A DNA stretch of 64,000 nt from Nissolia schottii (lineage: Eukaryota; Streptophyta; Magnoliopsida; Fabales; Fabaceae): positions 130,197 to 194,196 of the forward strand of contig QANU01025285.1 in NCBI GenBank assembly GCA_003254905.1, in the 5' to 3' direction. The translations under genes and the position numbers were made by a program. Below the pieces are notes generated by a model that was given only the letters and a program-made list of their open reading frames with translations, was not told the origin of the DNA and did no database searches. Every line of letters starts with the position of its first letter. Position 1 is the stretch's first letter. This document shows positions 11,142 through 22,700 of the stretch, piece by piece.

Positions 11142-11940
11142 GTGGAGAGAAAGACGTTGAATCGGTGGGCAATTAGAGAGAATGTTAGGGATGAAATGAG
11201 AAGAAGGTTCTCCAACTTTTTGGTCTCCAAACAAGTTAACGGCATAGAGGGCAGCACAACTCTTTTCATTGACAATCTTCCTCCGTCAATGACTTGGGAC
11301 TGGTTGAAGCTTGTGTTCCAATGTACCATGAAGAACTCCTGAGTATCTTTGTCTTTCGCAAGATAAGGAAATCCAACCATAACCATTTTAGCTTTGTGAA
11401 ATTTTACACAATGGAGGAGGCGCCGAGAGACATTCAAAGGCTCGACAACGTCTCTATTGGTTGTAATTTGATCTCGATCTCGTTAGCAAAGCATGAGTGG
11501 GGAGGCATCAACATCAAGGTGAATAAGATCAGGGCAAATTAATGGCTAAGCGTGATATCAATCCCTTTCTCAAGCTACGAGATGAAAGGTACTACATCAA
11601 CGTTGCTAGAAAAGGTGAGAAAGGAAGGGGGACTGAGGACGTATCAAAGACTATTCAAGGGATGGTTGATGAAGATAATATGGATTGACTTAAGCTTTGC
11701 AATGTTGGCCAAGGTAGGAGGTCAGTTGGACTGGTGGAAGTTGAAAAAGGTTTGAAAAAGGACAACATCAGCTTTTCCTGGGTTAAATCAATGGGTACTC
11801 ACAAGGTCATCATCCATATGGAAACCATGGAGGCAATTGCAAAAGCAGAGAAGAGAGCCAGTAAGTTGTGGGGGCACCTTTTTGACGAGTTGAGGAGATG
11901 GTCAAAAGAAGAGATTGTTGTAGTAACTAATTACACTTAA
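11142..11940 (+). pseudogene. Broken RRM-domain gene resembling ORF1-type proteins of plant LINEs
   Basis: One frame (11142-11342) gives ...GSTTLFIDNLPPSMTWDWLKL, an RRM start with RNP2-like LFIDNLP. The next frame (11294-11542) continues with NHFSFVKFYTMEEA, an RNP1-like strand, and ends like the fourth RRM strand (LISISLAKH). Two further frames (11552-11755, 11734-11940) resemble the downstream part of these proteins (ISFSWVKSMGTHKVIIHMET). At least three frame changes separate the parts. RRM proteins of this style commonly accompany plant L1-type LINEs; a degraded host RNA-binding gene is the alternative. A GA repeat lies just upstream. Confidence 0.5.
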
Positions 11941-14900
11941 GTCGTATTTAATGCTCGTTAGTTGTCACGTTTTAGCTTTTGCTTACCTTTAGACTTAATT
12001 TTATAAAATACTTAATTGGACAATATGGGAAATTTTGAACTTTTGTGGAAATTTTTTTTAAGAAAACTGAGCCATACATAAAGATATTTTATTTTCTTGA
12101 AACAAAGTTAGACGACGATAGGCATAACGATATCGGATCAACATACCAATCATAAACTAAATGTACGTCAGGTACACAAACTGTATATAATAATAATAAT
12201 AATGATGATGATGATGATAATAATAATATAGCACAACAATATCCATCCATCATCGCAATATCCACAAAGCCACACAGGGCATTATCATGACACAAACATA
12301 AATATAATATCCAAACAAAAGACGAGGAACTCAACACATGCTTGCATGTCATAACAACAAAATCCAAAACACCTAAATAATATCTGAAAAAGCGATACGA
12401 GGGGATAACTGAACATGAAAATGTCACCACCACTCTCAAGTCATTAAAGCGTCATCTGGAGGGAAGTACTTTCTCGTCTCGCAACCTAGAGGGAAAACTC
12501 TGATTGCACTCTTCGAGAGAATGCTAAAAGCCTTACGATAGCTCCGTATGTTACCAGCGCATCAAGGAGGGGCACGAAACTGGGGTATCACGGCCTCCTC
12601 AGGATTAGACTCCTCAGGCTCGTTAGCAACTTTATCAGTAACGGGCGGTGAAAGTGAAGGCGGAGGAACCACAGAGTCAGCATCATGAGGGGGAAACCAA
12701 CTCCTAAAATTCAGTGTATCAGTTTGGGTGTAATGGAAGCATCGACCATGTCTATGGTCGCGATCTCATACGTTCATCGCATGGGCGACGACCACAACGA
12801 GTACACCCTGAATGGGATCAATCCTAATGTTCCTAATGTCACGAGGTCTCAATCCCGCTATCCACACCAGCAGCATTGAAATCTAGAACCAAATGCAGAT
12901 AGAATGAGAAAATGAATTTCCTCAATGGGATTCCTATGCATCATACTAAATTCCATCACATAAGGTTCTAGCTGTTCGGACCATCTCTAAGTGAGCATGC
13001 ATCATAGTTCATTTAAATTGTTTATCTAGCCCTAATCCCAAATGGTTACATGTTAACTTAGTCTTTCCTTTTAACCTAACAATCCACATTTATAAACAAG
13101 AGTAACGGGCATTATCATTGAGTAACATGCATAATCATAATATTAACATAAGATGCACATAATAGTGAATGTCATGCATGGTGTTAGCTTATGCATTAAC
13201 TATGCCTTGGAAAGCTTCAACTGTCCAAGAACATACGTTGTTTATGTTTTACCCTTCAGTATGCCTGAGACAGCTTCAACCATCTGAGGACATACAAAGT
13301 AAAGTAGAGTTGAGCTCAATTCATGGTAGCAAACCACATAATATAACTAACCTAGTCAGTAAATAATTGAAGGGATTTTTCTCCGATCCTCTGTGTGTGC
13401 CTAGATCGACAGCACACGATCCTCTAAACCAAACAAGGCGTCAAGGTGACCTGCACCTAGCTAAGGCCTAGAGGATTCGCTTCCCAAGAAAATAAGCCCC
13501 AATCACATCAATGACGAGCCTTTTTTCAATTGAGTGTGTTATTAACAGTCCTATGTAGTAGTTTCCTCAAAGAGGACATAACTATCTTTCATAATCATTC
13601 CTTTCATAATTTGATTCATACCTTATAACACACTTATGCAGAAATGACGATATAATCACATGTATGCATATTCAACTACTTATGATAGAAAATGATTATA
13701 TGAACATAATAGATTACGAGCATATACTTGCAACAGTCGTCAACATAATCCTAATCACAAGCATAAGTATTGTCAGAACAATCATAAACATAATCAGTCA
13801 TAATAAGAGCATAAATAGTCATTTTTGTTATAACATAAATATAACAATAATTTGCACACATTTATATATAATATGAACCATACTCATAGTACTCCATGCT
13901 ATAGATATGAATTCTTATAACAAACACAAGATCCACGTAAAATGACTTTTCCACATGAACCAAACTCAAACCAAGCGTAACGCGGCGTCGTTTCCTATCT
14001 TTACTCTTAAAAGAAGGTTTTATCCTTAAAGACACACTTGTACACAAGGATTAGATACTCAAATACTCAATGTGAAGAATCAACCCTAGCCATAGGATTC
14101 TTTTATGGCCGAGCCATAAAACCTACGCACGGGCTCATTGGGTCAAATTTTCACCATAGACTCCTTAACATATTTATGTTTATATTAACCAAGGAATACA
14201 AAAACATCAATGCATATTGAAAACACAAATTCTAACCCTAAGAAAAACACATAGGCCAAAACTCATTAAAATAATACACAAGGTCATGCACTTGATTTTC
14301 TTGTAAAAAAACTCTTGTCATAAAACGTGTTCAAAACCTTATTAGTGTTTTAAAACATAATTACTTTTATCAAACAACCCTTACCCTAAAAAAAACTCAT
14401 GGAAACCCATTGGTACTCAAGGAAACCCTAACCTATCATAAACTCACTTTTTGACAAAAAAAGAACTATTTCACAAAGATGATTTAGAATCCTCTCGAAA
14501 GACTAAATGTAGGCTTAGATATTAAAAACAACTTAAGGAAGAGTTTTTAATTAAAAAGGTCAACAACTTACATTTTAGAGAAAAACATAATTTAAAAGCC
14601 AAATCCATTCACAAATCCTCTTTAGAGTTAGGCTAAAACCCAAGAACAACAAGAGAAACAAAAACAACATTTAGAAACCTTGAGGGACACTACAAAACCG
14701 AATCTGTACTTATAGTTCCAAGGGTGGAAAAACAATTTTAATTAGGGGAAACAACATAGGAAACCCAAGAAAACCAAAGGAACTAAAAACACATGCAAGA
14801 ACACACACAATTTTGCAAGAAAACCCATTTTTCTCACACATGCAAGCAACCCAAAAACCCATTTCTTGGTGAACATCATAAGAAACTTATTTTACATAAA

Positions 14901-15366
14901 ATACACCAAACATACAAATCCAAACTGCATCGTAGACTCATGGGAAAACTCGATTTTTACACTAGAAAACTCAATAACAACACAAGATGACCAAACACAC
15001 ATAGGAGGCCTATGAGACCCTATCATGGCTGAAATGCTAAGGGACTTAAATAGTCATAAAATCTGTGTTTTCTTGAAGGAAAAATCACGGAGAACTAAAC
15101 CCATAATTATTTGTAACATGCATGAGCATAAAAAGTGTTCTATGCTCTAAAAAACCCATAAAACCCATTTTTTTCATACATGCTTGCTAACAACAAACCC
15201 ATTTTCGTGACAAGTAAGAAGAGGAGAATATCATATATTTAAAATCAGTTATATGAAAGGAAAAACAACAAGAGACATGCAAGGAAAATCCCACCTTTGC
15301 TAGAACAAAGCTTGTGTTCTTGAAGAAGAGGATGAGTTCTTTGAGGGTGAAGAGAGGGGAAAAAGC
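11941..15366 (-). mobile_element. Degraded LTR-retrotransposon region (probably Ty3-like)
   Basis: A mosaic of old retroelement sequence, not a gene. Read on the minus strand, 15366 to about 14700 looks like an LTR, with TATA-like CTATTTAA at 15046-15053 in a TATTTAAGTCCC context. The 12440-12900 block has GC content and codon-like texture of retroelement coding DNA. It shares short motifs with the fossil at 48690-49650: CGCRATCTCATACG here near 12760, and GAGTTGAGCTCAATTCA here near 13309. Ends, PBS and PPT are not resolved and breaks are numerous. Family assignment is tentative. Confidence 0.35.
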
Positions 15367-16202
15367 TAGGGTTGTCAAAATGAGCCCGACCCGTGAGCCC
15401 GATTAAATGGACGGACTTTACATGCAAAAAAATAGGCCCGTAAAAATTTGAAAAAAAAAATAGCCCGACCCGTTTAGGCCAACGGGCTAAATGGGCCAGC
15501 CCGAGAATTTTTTTTTAAATAACAAAATTTTAAAATTTTCATTTTGGACTCTAAATTTTATTTTGGAGTTTAAGACTTTATAGTTTAACTATTTGGACTT
15601 ATAATTGAGCATGTTTAACTATTTATTATCCTTAACTACTTAACTATATTTATATGCTATACAGCTGAAGTGCTATGACATAGATATTGGTAAATTTTGC
15701 ATTTCATTCCTTCAATGAGTGCTTACGTCCTACAAGTTGATATATAGTTTCAAACCTTGTTTATTATTGATTAATCTATGAGAAAGAGTTCCAATTATGT
15801 TTTTAATTAATAACATAACAATACTATTCAAAGCTTCTAATTTTGGTAGTTATTCCAATAAATCTATTCAAAGCTTCTAAATATACTCTCTGATGGATAA
15901 ATATGAATAATTTGGTTGAATTTTTCATATCTACCTCATGGTCCAATGAAAAAAATTTAATGCATTTGTTATAAATGAATATAGTAATCAAAGTAATTGC
16001 AAAAGACCCATTAATTTATTAACAACCTTAGTTTCAAGTGATTCTAAACTCTGAGCCTTAGTTTCTGGTAACCCAAGTGTCTAAATAGGTCAGGCCTAAA
16101 CGAGCTTTTATTATTTACGGGCCGATTTTTATATATTTAGTCCGTCCATTTAACTGAGTGAATGGGTCGAGCTCGCGGGCCGAGCTCATTTTGACATCCC
16201 TA
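15367..16202. mobile_element. hAT-like non-autonomous DNA transposon
   Basis: The ends are inverted repeats. The left end starts TAGGGTTGTCAAAATGAGCC, and the right end, read inward, starts TAGGGATGTCAAAATGAGCT. About 31 of the first 36 bases match, and a second shared block TTAAATGGACGGACT follows with 16 extra bases on the right side. TAGGGNTGNCAAAATG ends are typical of plant hAT elements. No transposase remains in the 836 bp, and the flanking 8-mers (GAAAAAGC, CTGGTAAC) do not match, so no duplication supports the family. It sits inside older LTR-element DNA. Confidence 0.65.
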
Positions 16203-16439
16203 CTGGTAACAATCGATTGAACGACAAAACCACTTGAAAGCAATTATTCTTACCTTAGTTTTTGTTTGGTGGTTTGGTCATGAATGATGACCAAAACTAA
16301 ATGGGCCCTATCCAAAATCCATTGGCTTAATGGACCTTAATAAGAGGTAGGTATTACCTATTGGGCCAACAATTGGGCCTACACAGAAACTTACATGATA
16401 ATACAAATTCAGAAAACAAAAGAAACATTTTTAGATTCG

Positions 16440-16610
16440 AACAAAAAAGAAACACTTTCAGAAAGAGACGCTCCATTTAAAAAAGAAAAAAGAAAAAGGT
16501 AAAATAGACCCTCCATTTTCATTTCCATTTCCATTTCCATTTCCCAGTTCCTTCTCTGTTCCTAGTACTCATTCCACACACACTCCTTCTTCTTCTTCTC
16601 CCTCTCTCTC

Positions 16611-16656
<46 letters not shown>

Positions 16657-16754
16657 TCTTTCGCTTCGCTGCTTCAGATCTCACACGCAACGTAACGTAA
16701 CTCACATCTTTTCTTCTCTCCCATTCCATTCTAACTTCCGATCCACGCAAAACC
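16440..16754 (+). promoter_or_regulatory. CHC: Clathrin heavy chain promoter-proximal region and 5' leader
   Basis: No clear TATA box is seen. The region is pyrimidine-rich on the + strand: a repeated CATTTC hexamer at about 16513-16545 and a (TC)n run at about 16607-16653, a common leader type for constitutively expressed plant genes. The start codon at 16755 lies in a good context (AACCATGGCC). Transposon sequence ends only about 550 bp upstream, so the core promoter must be compact or partly element-derived. Confidence 0.5.
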
Positions 16755-19700
16755 ATGGCCACGAACGCCCCCATCGCCATGCGAGAAACCTTAACGGTTC
16801 GTTTCCCGTTACCGAATTCCACTTTTATTTTCCATCTCCGTTTTCCTCCCTCAGATCCAAAATTTCATGCAGCATTGTCAATTTCGTTTCACATTTCAAT
16901 TTTTCTTTCCTTCAAATATTTTGGAGTTTAGATAGAGTTTTTAGAAAAAAAATTTCCGGTTGCAGTTGGGAAGCGTTGGTATCAACCCGCAATTCATAAC
17001 GTTCACGCACGTGACGATGGAATCGGAGAAGTATATTTGCGTGAGGGAAACTGCACCGCAGAACAGTGTTGTGATCATTGACATGAGCATGCCCATGCAG
17101 CCCTTGAGACGCCCTATCACTGCTGATTCTGCTCTCATGAACCCTAATTCTAGAATTCTTGCCCTTAAAGGTAATGGCTTGGTCAATTGATCTCATTTTG
17201 TGTTAGCAGCCAGCTCCCATTTTAGTTTACGTGTTAAGTAATCTTGGTGCTGTTGGATTAATTTTGTGGTTCATTTAATCATGTACTTGTGGGATATGTA
17301 ATGGTAGGTGATGATTTGGGCTTAATGTGGTATGCATATATGTGTGTGTGTGGTGGATTTTGTTTGCCTTATGAATGTGCTGGATTTTGTTCTCCGTGCA
17401 GCTCAAGTTCCGGGCACCACTCAGGATCACTTGCAAGTGTTTAACATTGAGTCAAAAATGAAGATGAAATCACATCAAATGACCCAACAGGTGCAAAATT
17501 TGTCAATGGTTTTTATTTGTTGGGTTGAATTATGTTTGTGATTATTGATTATCATGTGTGCTTCATTTTGTTTTTAGGTTGTATTTTGGAAGTGGATAAC
17601 GCCAAAGTTGCTAGGCATAGTCACTCAGACATCTGTGTATCATTGGTCAGTTGAAGGTAAAATCACATTCTTCTGTTGTCTGTAGTTCCATCTGAATTTG
17701 TCACTTGAAGATGTTATATGCTTAGTTCGTACTACTGCACTAGGTTCTTTTTCTGAATTTAGTGTTTTGACCATTTCTTGTATCTAGGTGATGGTGAGCC
17801 AGTGAAGGTGTTTGACCGAACAGCTAATCTAGCAAATAATCAAATTATCAATTATCGTTGTGATCCTAGTGAAAAGTGGTTGGTTTTGATTGGCATTGCT
17901 CCTGGTTCTCCGGAGGTATGCCATTTCTTTACTATAGCAACTTTAGGATGTGTTTGGTTTGAGTTTTCATTTCCAGTTTTCATTCCCAGGATTTCTTGTT
18001 TTCCTCATTTTATGAAGGAAATAGTGAAAACAGGAAACCGAATTTTATAGTTTTCATGGTTTCCTTCACAAAATCCTAAAAGTAGGAAATTCTGGAAATG
18101 AAAGCAGGATATTGCTTTTGAGGTATTGGCAATTTCCGTGGTTGTTTCCTCACATTTCTGTTAGCTCACTAATAAGTTTCTTATGGGCTAATTGTGACCA
18201 TTTTGTAAGGAGAACATTAATTGACATTGTCTGTTGAAATGTAGTCACTCTTTGCTATCCTTGTACATTCTCATGGGTAGATATTCTTTTGCAAATTCTG
18301 GGATGATATCAAACTTGTTACCTCTCCCTTCTCACCACAAAAAGTTATGCACTTAATAGATATTTGTTATGGCTGCAAGTTTAGGATATGTGTTGGTAAT
18401 GTAAGTTGGTGGTTTCTAATCCAAACTATGTATAAATATATTATAGATAGTACATCACAAGCTTATTTATGAATTACATGAAGATGCACTGGAGATTTAT
18501 AAAATGGTAGTACTTCCAATAGTGTGCACAATATTAAGATGTCAAGGTATATAAATGTGGATTTTTTTTTTCTTATGAAATAAGTTTACCAAATCTTGTT
18601 TTTCTAATTATTCAATTGATGGTTCAAATGTACATTTTCCAGAGCATTTTCTTCTATTTTTGTACTGGCGGATTGATGGTTCAAACGTTTGCATTAGGGA
18701 GAAGGTTGGGGGTAGCACCTATAGTACAAACGATTGTAGAATCCCGTCTTAGGTGGTTTGGACATGTGAGGAGAAGACCATTAGAAGCTCCAGTGAGGAG
18801 AGTAGATCAAGTGGCGGGTAATTCATTAACAAGAGGTAGGGGGAGACCTAGAAAAATTATAAGAAGAAACTATTAGAAGAGATTTAGAAGTAAATGAGTG
18901 ACATGAAAACATGGCCCTTGATGGGGCATTATGGCATCGCTTGATCCATGTAGCCGACCCCACGTAGTGGGATAAGGCTCTGTTGTTGTTGTTATTGTTT
19001 TGTACTGGCGGATTGCAGGCACAAAGTGCATGGCAATCTAAACTTTTTATAGGTTGTTGGTTATAAAAGGCAGAATGAGATATGAAAGTGTAAAAAAGAA
19101 GTAAAAAAGTAGGAAAAATAGATGGACTAATAAAAAGAGTAGAAGACATTGTAAGAGAATGGGAGATGGTGGTTGGAATAAAAAAATGGAAAGTGGGTAG
19201 TTATTTTCTTTGAGGTAAATTGTAAGAAAAAAATGGTTATAGAAGGGTAAAAATGGAATAAAATTGTTGGATACCAAAATATAGTTATTTTGGGGAATCC
19301 ATTTTATTAAGTGTATAGATTATTTTTACTCCACCTTGTTTTAAGTTTGAATGTTACTTATGATTTTTCTCACTTTAAGTTTTAGAAGGTTTTCCTTAGA
19401 CATTGGAGTACACTTGCTTTTGAGCTATTTTTATTATTGTGGAGGGAATGTTATCCTCTGTCAACTTTTTTATTTTTTCATTTATAATTTGATGAAATTA
19501 TTTTCTTTCATAGTTTAATTGGTTATGTATTTATATTTAGAAATTATAATTGTCCCTTTTATTTTTTTTTGGATTTATAGTCCTTCAATGCTTCAACTTA
19601 TAATTGTTGCCAAGTGGCCTCAAGAACATAGGGGTGGAGGTTGAATTAAGTTCTATATACTGTTGCAAACTTTTCGGAAAAATCCCTCTTTATATTTTTT

Positions 19701-22700
19701 CATAGAAAATCTTCAGAAAACTTGAAATGGATGAATATAGATGTTTTGGAGATAACTCTTTTATCAAGAACAAAGATGATGAATAGAGAGTTGTAAGCAA
19801 AGAATTAACATTGCAATAAAGTAAAGAGTAGGGAAAAGAAAAGCAAAACCTGGAAATTTATCCTGGTTCGGTCACTCTTTGTGGCCTACGTCCAGTTCCC
19901 AAGCAATCTAACCGAGTTTTTTCCACTAGATTCAAGTTTTTACAACACTAGAGTACTTTCACTTCTTGGGATCCCTTACCCTTGAGTTCAAGCCACCCAA
20001 GAACAAGGTATTCCTTACTCTTAATTCACTTGAGGGATGTCTTACTCGCTTACAATGTTTTAGAAATACAAGAGGAAGAATAGGAATCACTCTTTCAAAG
20101 AGGAAATTACACAAGTTTGAGAACTATGAAGTTTTGCAAGAATGTTTTTTGGCCAAGACTTTGAGGCAAAATTGATGGAAGAAAAAGAATGATTAAATGT
20201 AATTGATACTCATTTTTTTCTTGTGAAATGCTACATCAAAGAGGGTATTTATAGGCCTTGAAACCGTGCAAAACGATTTACTTTCGAAGAGACATACCCC
20301 TTATTGAAAAGTTACTTCGTTTTGGCATAACGAATAGAGGTAATCGATCAAGCTTCATGCGTAATTGACTACACTATGTTGTAATCGATTACAACATTTC
20401 TAGAAGCGAGTAATTCATTCCGTTCAGCATGGTATTACAGGGTCTTTAAAAGCAAATTTTACCATTTTTTTTCACTATATACCCTTGATGAAAAACTTCT
20501 TGTGATGTTATATTTAAGTTATATGTATCATGAAAAACTTGTTTAGCATAATTTCTTTTAGCATGAAATTTTTCAAAAGGTTTTTAAATGATTGAATCAA
20601 AATCATGGCTATAGAAAATTATCAAGAGAAAACTTTTAACAAAAGAACCTAAGTCTTAGAAAGTAATACTAAATTGAGTGTTTGACTTTGTTGTTTGCAA
20701 TTGAAGTCACAAATATTGATTTGATTTGAAGAGCCTATTTGCTTGGACTTTTCCCTTGAAGTGTATTGCCATTGATTTCTCATTTGCGCCAGTCATTTGT
20801 CCTTTGTTTAGCAATTCATTGATATCCTTTTGGCATCATCAAAACCTATAACATTTGCATTTACATTCTCCCCCTTTTTGATGATGACAAACATCATGTG
20901 TGAGGAGGAAAATGAGAAAAATATAGAATATGCAATTGGGTGCACTCCCCCTTAGAATATGCATGATTGATAAAAGGTTTTCTTGGACTTTGAGAACTTT
21001 TACCATAAATATGCAATGCTCCCCCTTAAACTATGCCACATTTCTCACATAAACTCCCCCTTTTTGGCATTATCGAAAAGAGCATAAACATTTAATATAG
21101 TTAGAGAACGCAGCAATACATAAGCAACAAAATATTCAACCATAATAAGATACATGACGAAACAAGGTCCAAAACACTAAAAGAAAAGTAGTTAAAAGTC
21201 AGCAACGAAGTCCTATCTACATGCTAAGAGTCGCGCCATCGTTAGAGTTACCATTTTGGCATCATACATATGTGAAGGAGCAGGATGCAATGACAAAGGA
21301 CGGGTAAAAGAATATGCCTAATACAAAACGTCCTCAACATGACCTATCCAAGAAGTAACGTCGTCAAAGCAACAGTCAACATGAGCACGAAGGTCTTGAA
21401 ACTGGGCTGTTATAAAGGCCATCATAGCCTGGTGATCAAAAGTGGCAGCAGAGGGAGGAGGAGGATGGGGTGTATCCTCTCAAGGAGCCTATCCATGTGA
21501 ATACCAATGATCATTTACCTCCACGTAGCTCATCTGCGTCATAATGCTACTGTCTATGACCTATTGAACATGCTCATGCATCTTTTCTTCATCGTCCACA
21601 GGGATCTCAAAGTGATGAAAGAACAGTGTAAGCAGCATCCCATGAGGTAACTTGCCACCAGGCTTCTATTGGCTATATAGCATGTGATGGAAAACCAGAA
21701 ATCCCCAGTTGACAGACCTCTCATGAGTTAGACCCCACAACAATAAAATGTCATCCTGAGTGAGGTGAGCATAGTTAGAGTTTTTAGGAAGCAATGCTCA
21801 TGCCACAATGTAGTGCAAAACTCGATGATCCACAAAGCATCTCCTAGCCAAGTTTTTGTCTCCTTTGGGGCGATCAGGGGCCCCACAAAACATAGCCAAT
21901 GCAGACTCATAATTATATTCAGCCAACCTTTCGTTAGGAGCAACTCCATTACCAGACAATGTAGCACCATCAAAATATAAACTAGTCAAAGCGTGCATCA
22001 AATCTCCATCAATATCTATACTAATCCCTTTGACCTCTCATATCAGATGATTATCCACATAAACCAAATTTGTATAGAATGCCTTAACCAACTTAGGATA
22101 AACTTTCTCCTTAATAGTAAGAAATTGAACTAAGTTCCACCTATCTAATAATGCATAAACATCACTAAGAGTCCTTTGAAAGAGTGGAACGTCAATATAC
22201 CTCGGATGGAGAAGTTGCCGATTTTGAAAATGTGCCACACAGATGCTAAGTTGCTCTTTGGAGTAAAAGAGATGAGTAGGACCAAAGAAGAAGCATTGCC
22301 GGCCTTTCTCGATGATTTGGAAGTGTTCTTGGACCTCTTGACCCATTTTTGACCTCGGCTGGATTCAGTTATGGGAGTGGATAATCCAGAGAAATAGTTA
22401 ATGGGTTTGTAGAGGATGAAAAATGATGAATTTTGGAAGTTGAATGGTGAAATTTGGCTAAAAAATGAGTGGGATATGGTAGAGAGAAGGTGGAGGAGAT
22501 GGTTTATCGCGAAGAGAGAGAAAGAGAGGACACAGAGAAATCGCGTTCTGAGGAGGAAAAAGCCGTTGAGCCTTATATAGGCCTTGCGTAATCAATTACA
22601 AGGTCACGTAATCAATTACGAGTTGCCTAGAAAATACTGTAATCGGTTATGACTCTTTGTAATTGATTACGTATACCCTTTTGCAAGTGATTTTGGCCCA

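Noticed and set aside
15367-16202. An 8-bp target duplication for the hAT-like element
   Set aside because: The flanking 8-mers GAAAAAGC and CTGGTAAC do not match at either plausible end position, so the family call rests on the terminal inverted repeats alone.
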